This document shows, one piece after another, positions 57,387 through 64,000 of a DNA stretch of 64,000 bases. The notes beneath the pieces were generated by a model that was given only the letters and a program-made list of their open reading frames with translations, was not told where the DNA came from and made no database searches. The stretch's first letter is position 1. Every line of letters begins with the position of its first letter. This DNA is from Halomonas sp. SpR8 (GTDB taxonomy: Bacteria; Pseudomonadota; Gammaproteobacteria; Pseudomonadales; Halomonadaceae). Position numbers and translations under genes: made by a program. The stretch lies in contig NZ_JAUAMC010000005.1 of the NCBI RefSeq assembly GCF_031010195.1, positions 248,001 through 312,000 on the forward strand. Reading direction: 5' to 3'.

Positions 57387-58424
57387 TTATTTTTCACACT
57401 GATCGCGTAACGTCAGAGCTTTCTCGTAGACAGAACGAGCGCTATCCAAGCCCCTTTGCTCAAGTCGCTCAAGGTAGTTCTCAGTGCCTTGCTTAAGAGG
57501 GGGAGCCCAGGCGGGGTCATTGAGTGGATCTTCCACTGCATAGAGGGTGTCACCTTGAGCCATAGCCTCTTCACGCCCAGTTTTATCAATACCATCAAAT
57601 ACTTGACCGGCCTTACTAGCCCATGTCATACCACTATTATTATCAATCACTGCTTTTAGGTCGGGAGAGAGGCGATCATAAGAGGCTTTATTCATAGTGG
57701 CTACGAACGTGCCTGTATAATATGGCAACTCCAAGTGATGATTCACTAACTCATTGATACGAAACACCGTCATGGCTTCCCAAGGGAAACTTAATCCATC
57801 TATCACGCCACGCTGCAGTGACGTATAAATATCTGGTGCAGGAATACCCACTGGGTGCGCGCCCATACTTGTGAGCATTTCTCCTGCTACCTCGCTGGGG
57901 TGCCGCATCCTAAGACCTTCTAAATCAGCGGGCGTTTTAATTTCGGAATCTTGTGTATGTAAATAGGCTGGCCCAGTGGTGAATAAAAATAGCGTATGGG
58001 CATCTTCGTACTCCTCCGCTATGTCACCTTCATCATAGAGCGTTTGTAAAATACAGGCCCCTTGCGATGCGCTAGTGGATACGCCAGGAAGTTGCACGAT
58101 CTCGGAGAGAGGGAAGCGACCGGAGGTATAGCCTTGTACAGCGATGGCAATGTCAGCCACGCCATTAACCGCCGATTCGTAAGCGTGGTCAGCCTTGCTC
58201 AAAGTCTGGGAAGGATAGATTTCTACTTTTAACTGGCCGTCAGACTCCTGCTCTACTTTTTGTGCCCAGGCTTGATAAACCTCCTGGTTAACCGTCGAGC
58301 CAGCAGGCCACAGGTGAGACATCCGCAGTGTTGTATCAGCATTAACCGAAGCACAAAGACCTACAGTTGATAGGCTGAGTAACAGTGGCGATAGTGTTTT
58401 TTTCATGAGAGTTCTCTCTGTCAT
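57387..58424 (-). CDS. TRAP binding protein DctP, aromatic acid island copy 2 (no own permease)
   Basis: A 345-residue periplasmic protein with signal peptide. TTLRMSHLWPAGSTVNQEVY and RGVIDGLSFPWEAMTVFRIN align closely with copy 1, but the DNA is more AT-rich. It lies between mdlC (56-base gap) and the aldehyde dehydrogenase (51 bases) with no permease genes, so it probably delivers a benzoylformate- or mandelate-like acid to the DctQM pair next door. ATG at 58424 follows GAAGG; 58406 is an alternative start. Confidence 0.85.
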   Translation of the reverse strand: MTERTLMKKTLSPLLLSLSTVGLCASVNADTTLRMSHLWPAGSTVNQEVYQAWAQKVEQESDGQLKVEIYPSQTLSKADHAYESAVNGVADIAIAVQGYTSGRFPLSEIVQLPGVSTSASQGACILQTLYDEGDIAEEYEDAHTLFLFTTGPAYLHTQDSEIKTPADLEGLRMRHPSEVAGEMLTSMGAHPVGIPAPDIYTSLQRGVIDGLSFPWEAMTVFRINELVNHHLELPYYTGTFVATMNKASYDRLSPDLKAVIDNNSGMTWASKAGQVFDGIDKTGREEAMAQGDTLYAVEDPLNDPAWAPPLKQGTENYLERLEQRGLDSARSVYEKALTLRDQCEK

Positions 58425-58480
58425 TGTTATTACCTTCATTGTTTGGCGTGATCACCACGCCCTCTGGGTGTAGCTTCGTA

Positions 58481-60102
<1,622 letters not shown>

Positions 60103-60166
60103 AATTGGCCTTTAAACATCTATCAAATAAATATATGATCTATAAAATATAAATGGTATCTATAAC

Positions 60167-61066
60167 ATGTCCGCTATTGATCTAAATCTAGTCAGGGTAT
60201 TTGTCACTCTCTTTGATGCCCGTAGCGTAACGGTGGCAGCAGATCGTTTGAACGTCACTCAGCCGTCAGTAAGCTACGCGCTATCGAGATTGCGCGAGCT
60301 GTTTGATGACCGCCTTTTTGTACGTTCTCGCGACGGCATGGAACCGACCTTCACTGCGATTCAGCTCTACCCAACACTGCGCGACTCGCTAGCCCAGATC
60401 GACAGTACGCTGGAGGAAAATCGCGATTTTGTCCCGCGCTCTTCACATAGACGATTTCGACTAGCCCTTACTGACCTCGGCGAGCTGGCACTATTGCCAC
60501 GCATTCTCTCTCATATGCATACCGAGGCGCCAAATGTTGAGCTTGAAGTCATTGCTCTGGAAATCGATAAGGTCGAAGAGTGGTTGGCAGCAGGGAAGGT
60601 TAATGCGGTCATCTGTAGTAGGCCTATTACTGCCTCTGGCGTAGAGCGCCAAATCATTCTCAAGGAGCGATACGTTTGCCTGTTGAGTCGTCATCATCCA
60701 AGTATTGATGATCACCTCAGCTTGGAGCAATTTATGGATGCTAAGCATGCTGTGGTTGCTGCTTCGTCAGGGCATGGCCTGGCTGAAGATGTGCTGGCAA
60801 GGCTAGGGTTGAAGCGCAAGGTTAGCCTCGTGGTGCCCCACTTCTCTATTTTACCGAGAGTCCTGCAAAGGAGCGATTTGGTGGTAATTTTGCCTCAGCA
60901 AATTGCTTCTGCCTTTGTGAATGAAGCACCACTAAAAGCACTTGAATTACCATTCGAAGTGCCTCCATTCGATGTGACACTTTATTGGCAGGCACACACT
61001 TCGCGTTCGCCCGCTCAACGTTGGTTTTGTAAAAGCATCATTAACGCTATTAGCGCAGAAAATTGA
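60167..61066 (+). CDS. LysR family regulator, likely of the mdlC operon
   Basis: A 299-residue regulator. LNLVRVFVTLFDARSVTVAA and NVTQPSVSYALSRLRELFDD form the helix-turn-helix; the effector domain follows after residue 90. Divergent from mdlC across 99 AT-rich bases. The effector is presumably an aromatic acid. Confidence 0.88.
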   Translation: MSAIDLNLVRVFVTLFDARSVTVAADRLNVTQPSVSYALSRLRELFDDRLFVRSRDGMEPTFTAIQLYPTLRDSLAQIDSTLEENRDFVPRSSHRRFRLALTDLGELALLPRILSHMHTEAPNVELEVIALEIDKVEEWLAAGKVNAVICSRPITASGVERQIILKERYVCLLSRHHPSIDDHLSLEQFMDAKHAVVAASSGHGLAEDVLARLGLKRKVSLVVPHFSILPRVLQRSDLVVILPQQIASAFVNEAPLKALELPFEVPPFDVTLYWQAHTSRSPAQRWFCKSIINAISAEN

Positions 61067-61485
61067 TTTTTTGGCAGGCTATTTTGATATAAATCGTGTG
61101 GTACATAAAGCCAACTCTCGAACATTCAGCTGTAAGTGGCACCGCTGTCCGGTCATCTCTCATAAATTTATTTTTCTTTCACAATCAATGTTTTAAAAAA
61201 GAATCACTGATATATTAATTTTTTTGCACTTTTTATGGTTAGCTTTTTGGCATAACCCATAGATGATGACGATCAATTTATATAGATATTATTTATGAAC
61301 AATCTATATTTTATTTATTTGATTCATGGAGAAGCAATCCAGTATAAGTAATGAATCAGAAACGTGCATATGAGGAAATATTAGCACGGTTTTCACCACT
61401 TAATATGTTCGATCACCTTTTAAAAAACTCAGCCAAATTAAATGGTATCGATTTTTAAAAGCAGAATTTTTAAGGGGATAAAATA
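61067..61485. other. AT-rich intergenic region
   Basis: No supported gene. It is strongly AT-rich. A 35-codon ORF at 61351-61458 (begins MNQKRAYEEILARF) lacks a well-placed ribosome-binding site and was not called. It may mark a transfer or rearrangement boundary inside the catabolic island. Confidence 0.5.
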
Positions 61486-62427
61486 GTGAATAATCAAACC
61501 AGGCAAGAACCTAGTATCGCTATCCTTGGTGCAGGAGCAATGGGTGGACTAATAGGAGGGAGCCTTTCCGAAGGCGGCGCGAACGTTACTTTGATTGACG
61601 TTAATGCGGAGCATGTTGATGCTTTGCGCCAGAGTGGTCTCAAGCTCAAGACAGATAAAGGTGAGCGATACATCCCTGTCCCGGTGCTTTTTCCTTGGGA
61701 AGTGAGTACAAATTATGACCTTATTATTGTTTTCACTAAAACAATGCACACAAAGTCGGCAATAACAGCAATACGTTCAGCAATAGACGCTAATACTGTC
61801 CTCTTAAGCCTGCAAAATGGACTCGATAACAAACTTTCTCTTATGGAGTTCGTAGATCAAGAGAATATTATGGTGGGTATTACCACTTATCCTGCTGACA
61901 TGAAGGGGCCAGGGTGTGTGGAATCTCATGGCGAAGGAATTGTCAGGCTAGCATCCGCCTCATCCTCGACTGCACCACCCCTACTTGATTACATGCCTGA
62001 ACTCTTCGCACGTGGTGATATAAAAGCGATTATTGATCCACAGGTAGAGGTGGCGATTTGGGAAAAAGTGATATTTAACGCGGCTTTAAATGGCCTTTGC
62101 GCAGTCACTAGATCAACCGTAGGCCAAATAGGCGCTCATGCGGATACTAGAGAACTAGCATTTCAAATTATCGGAGAACTTTGTGCTACCGCGCATGCCT
62201 GCGGGTTTGCTGTTCAGGGCGAGCGTATAGAGAAAACCGTGAGCGAAGCATTGGAACAACACACTTCTCATAAACCCTCGATGCTCCAGGACGTGCTTGC
62301 AGAAAGGCCTACCGAAATTGAAGCCATTTGTGGTGCTGCGGTACGTCGTGCGGAAGAACACAACATCCCAGTGCCTGTTACCCGCACTATTCTAGGGCTT
62401 GTCAGGCATATTGACTGGCATTTATAA
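61486..62427 (+). CDS. Ketopantoate reductase (PanE/ApbA) family oxidoreductase
   Basis: A 313-residue NAD(P)-dependent enzyme reducing 2-oxo acids to D-2-hydroxy acids or the reverse. Nucleotide loop AILGAGAMGGLIGGSL; SLQNGLDN with the conserved Asn; catalytic Lys in WEKVIFNAALNGLCA; SMLQDVLAERPTEIE with the substrate Glu. Start is GTG at 61486 after AAGGGGA. Because some family members are D-mandelate dehydrogenases, and mdlC is near, oxidation of a mandelate is possible; pantothenate synthesis is the default alternative. Confidence 0.85.
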   Translation: MNNQTRQEPSIAILGAGAMGGLIGGSLSEGGANVTLIDVNAEHVDALRQSGLKLKTDKGERYIPVPVLFPWEVSTNYDLIIVFTKTMHTKSAITAIRSAIDANTVLLSLQNGLDNKLSLMEFVDQENIMVGITTYPADMKGPGCVESHGEGIVRLASASSSTAPPLLDYMPELFARGDIKAIIDPQVEVAIWEKVIFNAALNGLCAVTRSTVGQIGAHADTRELAFQIIGELCATAHACGFAVQGERIEKTVSEALEQHTSHKPSMLQDVLAERPTEIEAICGAAVRRAEEHNIPVPVTRTILGLVRHIDWHL

Positions 62428-62444
62428 ATCGCGACACTAGTTGC

Positions 62445-62466
62445 AGGGCAGCCAATTGGCCGCCCT
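62445..62466. terminator. Hairpin in the convergent gap before pcaG
   Basis: A 9-pair stem with a 4-base loop AATT; the one mismatch on the plus strand becomes a G-T pair on the minus strand. No long T-run on either side. Confidence 0.45.
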
Positions 62467-62497
62467 TATCCTTGTAGTAATGCCCGCATGCATAGCT

Positions 62498-63130
62498 TCA
62501 AAAATCAAAAAACACCGTCTCGCCCTCGCCCTGCAAACGGATATTCAAACGATAACGCACTTTGCCATCCACTTCTTCGCGCTTGGCAATCAGGGTTTGG
62601 CGGCGCGCCGGTGATTCGATGCGTGATAGTACCGGGCACTGGGCGTTGGCTTCTGCCTCGTCGTCAAAATAGAGCCGCGTTTGCAAATGGATGTTCACTC
62701 CCCGGGCAAACAGCGTGAGATTAATATGCGGCGCCATGAGCTGGCCGCTGGGGTGCTTCACTGCGCCGGGTTTGATGGTGGTTAATGACCACTCGCTGCC
62801 GTGATCGAAGGTGGTAGCGGTTCGGCCAAAGCTATTAAACGGCTTTTTTAGATCATAATCGGCCTGATAATCGCCGTTAGCATCGGCCTGCCATGCTTCC
62901 AGAAAGGCATCGCGCACCAAGTCACCATTACCATCAATCACGGTGCCGACAATCTCGATATGCTCGCCTTCCGCCTCGGGTTTGGCCATCTCGTTCCAGA
63001 CCTCTTCGTCCCGTTCCGGGTTACCGGCGGCAGCGGGAGCCAGTCCAATGTGTACGTAAGGCCCGGCGGTTTGCGAAGCGGTTTCGCGCAGCATCAGCTC
63101 AGTCATCGGCTGGGTGTTAGGCTGTTTCAT
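62498..63130 (-). CDS. pcaG: Protocatechuate 3,4-dioxygenase alpha subunit
   Basis: A 210-residue subunit of the intradiol ring-cleaving enzyme, non-metal-binding partner of PcaH. ETASQTAGPYVHIGLAP, VRDAFLEAWQADANGDY and MAPHINLTLFARGVNIHLQT are typical; the iron-binding tyrosines and histidines are replaced, as normal for alpha. ATG at 63130 follows AGGGGA. Confidence 0.95.
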   Translation of the reverse strand: MKQPNTQPMTELMLRETASQTAGPYVHIGLAPAAAGNPERDEEVWNEMAKPEAEGEHIEIVGTVIDGNGDLVRDAFLEAWQADANGDYQADYDLKKPFNSFGRTATTFDHGSEWSLTTIKPGAVKHPSGQLMAPHINLTLFARGVNIHLQTRLYFDDEAEANAQCPVLSRIESPARRQTLIAKREEVDGKVRYRLNIRLQGEGETVFFDF

Positions 63131-63145
63131 GATCAATCCCCTGCC

Positions 63146-63868
63146 TCACTGATTTTCGAAATAGGTTTGTAGCTCACCTCGTACCACGATATCGAAACGA
63201 TACGCGAGGCAATCCATCGGCCTACTATTGGCCATATCTAAACGGCCGACCATCGTCTCCACGGCCTCGGGGTCTTTCAGTGTATGCACGATCGGGCACA
63301 GGGGTATCAGCGGGTCCCCCTCAAAGTACATCTGGGTGATCAGCCGGGTAGAGGTTGAAGGGCCAGTCACCGAGACGTGAATATGCGCCGGGCGCCAGCT
63401 GTTCACATCATTGGGCCAGGGGTAGGGTCCTGGCTTGATGGTACGAAAACGGTAAAAGCCCTGATCATCGGTTAAGCACCGACCCACTCCACCAAAATGA
63501 GGATCCAGCGGTGCCAGGTAAGCATCTTTTTTGTGGCGATAGCGTCCGCCCGCATTGGCCTGCCACATCTCTACCAGCGTATGGGGTACCGGCTTGCCAA
63601 ACTGATCCATCACGCGGCCAAACATGATGATTCGTTCACCCTGAGGCAGCCCCTCTCCTTGCGTAAAATTCATCAGCAGATCGTTGTCATAGGGGCCTAG
63701 GCGTAGATGGCTAAAATCCGGGCCGGTCAACTCAGAGACAGTCGGCTGCTGCATGCTCATCAGCGCCTGCTGAGGCGAGCGCGCTACAGAGGTTTTATAG
63801 CCCGGGGCATAGGCGGGCGGATGCCAGTTACGGTCGCGGGCCACAAAGCGTTTGTTATCGTGGGTCAT
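63146..63868 (-). CDS. pcaH: Protocatechuate 3,4-dioxygenase beta subunit
   Basis: A 240-residue subunit carrying the ferric iron. The four ligands are visible: Tyr in [10 protein letters not shown], Tyr in [10 protein letters not shown] and the two His in RPAHIHVSV, with the spacing of the Pseudomonas enzyme. Cleaves protocatechuate to 3-carboxy-cis,cis-muconate. A GTG precedes the ATG by one codon. 15 bases before pcaG. Confidence 0.96.
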   Translation of the reverse strand: MTHDNKRFVARDRNWHPPAYAPGYKTSVARSPQQALMSMQQPTVSELTGPDFSHLRLGPYDNDLLMNFTQGEGLPQGERIIMFGRVMDQFGKPVPHTLVEMWQANAGGRYRHKKDAYLAPLDPHFGGVGRCLTDDQGFYRFRTIKPGPYPWPNDVNSWRPAHIHVSVTGPSTSTRLITQMYFEGDPLIPLCPIVHTLKDPEAVETMVGRLDMANSRPMDCLAYRFDIVVRGELQTYFENQ

Positions 63869-63900
63869 CACCCTTACCTCTCATCGATTATGTTGACTCG

Positions 63901-64000
63901 CTACTCGCCCCAGCCCAGCTCTTTAGCGAGGGCAAAGGCGTGATTGGCTGCCGGGACACCGCCGTAAATCGCTACATGCATCAGCACCTGGCGCAGTTCG
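63901..64000 (-). CDS. pcaC: 4-carboxymuconolactone decarboxylase, C-terminal end
   Basis: The last 33 codons of a gene entering from outside: RQVLMHVAIYGGVPAANHAF then ALAKELGWGE. This is the PcaC C-terminal region with the family's VAIYxGVPAA motif. It lies 32 bases before the pcaH start, consistent with a pca operon. Whether the gene is fused to pcaD cannot be seen. Confidence 0.85.
   Translation of the reverse strand, partial: ELRQVLMHVAIYGGVPAANHAFALAKELGWGE

Noticed and set aside
61351..61458. 35-codon ORF starting MNQKRAYEEILARF
   Set aside because: Possible GGAG signal is about 17 bases away and no family is recognised; could be chance in AT-rich DNA.

Overview
The window looks like a moderately halophilic gammaproteobacterium of the Halomonas type (Halomonadaceae). 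The strongest sign is a complete teaABCD-like ectoine TRAP transporter on the minus strand. Supporting signs are three sets of TRAP transporter genes in all, many acidic secreted proteins, and gammaproteobacterial neighbourhoods such as lptM-lysA-dapF-DUF484-xerC and hemCDXY. No tRNA, rRNA, IS element, phage or CRISPR array was seen.

Layout. 1-5.6 kb: the 3' part of malate synthase G, a thioesterase, a DUF411 protein, a decayed xdhC-like gene fused to an intact mocA-like gene, DUF423, then thiS-thiG-trmB. 5.7-11.1 kb: a LysR regulator, a tripartite tricarboxylate transporter (tctCBA) and an M20 peptidase of the ArgE type. 11.1-11.6 kb: two tandem copies of a minus-strand unit, each with a promoter, a Fur-box-like spacer, a 5' hairpin and an intrinsic terminator; this is probably a duplicated iron-responsive small RNA. 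11.6-15.5 kb: AEC carrier, a SCO1-type protein with an unknown partner, a secreted esterase and FKBP. 15.6-19.3 kb: teaABCD. 19.4-24.4 kb: TIGR02444-like protein, ABC-F ATPase, dtd, tandem universal stress protein, thiD. 24.5-27.8 kb: a 2-oxo-acid type TRAP transporter. 27.9-31.2 kb: EEP-family protein, dsbA, cytochrome c4, a structured RNA candidate and engB. 31.2-37.4 kb: HAD, xerC, DUF484, dapF, lysA, lptM, argH. 37.5-39.6 kb: a PAS-LOV-GGDEF-EAL protein. 39.7-44.9 kb: hemCDXY and an mscL with a zinc-ribbon tail.

45.0-50.0 kb is a tryptophan-to-anthranilate cluster: permease, kynA, an alpha/beta-hydrolase formamidase and kynU, divergent from an Lrp/AsnC regulator. 50.3-64.0 kb is an aromatic acid catabolic island: pobA with an AraC regulator, TRAP dctPQM, an aldehyde dehydrogenase, a second DctP, benzoylformate decarboxylase, a LysR regulator, a ketopantoate-reductase-family enzyme, pcaG, pcaH and the end of pcaC. 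Together these could take up a (hydroxy)mandelate or (hydroxy)benzoylformate, decarboxylate it to the aldehyde, oxidise it to (4-hydroxy)benzoate, hydroxylate it to protocatechuate and open the ring.

The main unexplained items are the duplicated Fur-box small RNA locus, the pseudoknot-capable RNA before engB, the light-sensing c-di-GMP enzyme and the possible mandelate route.
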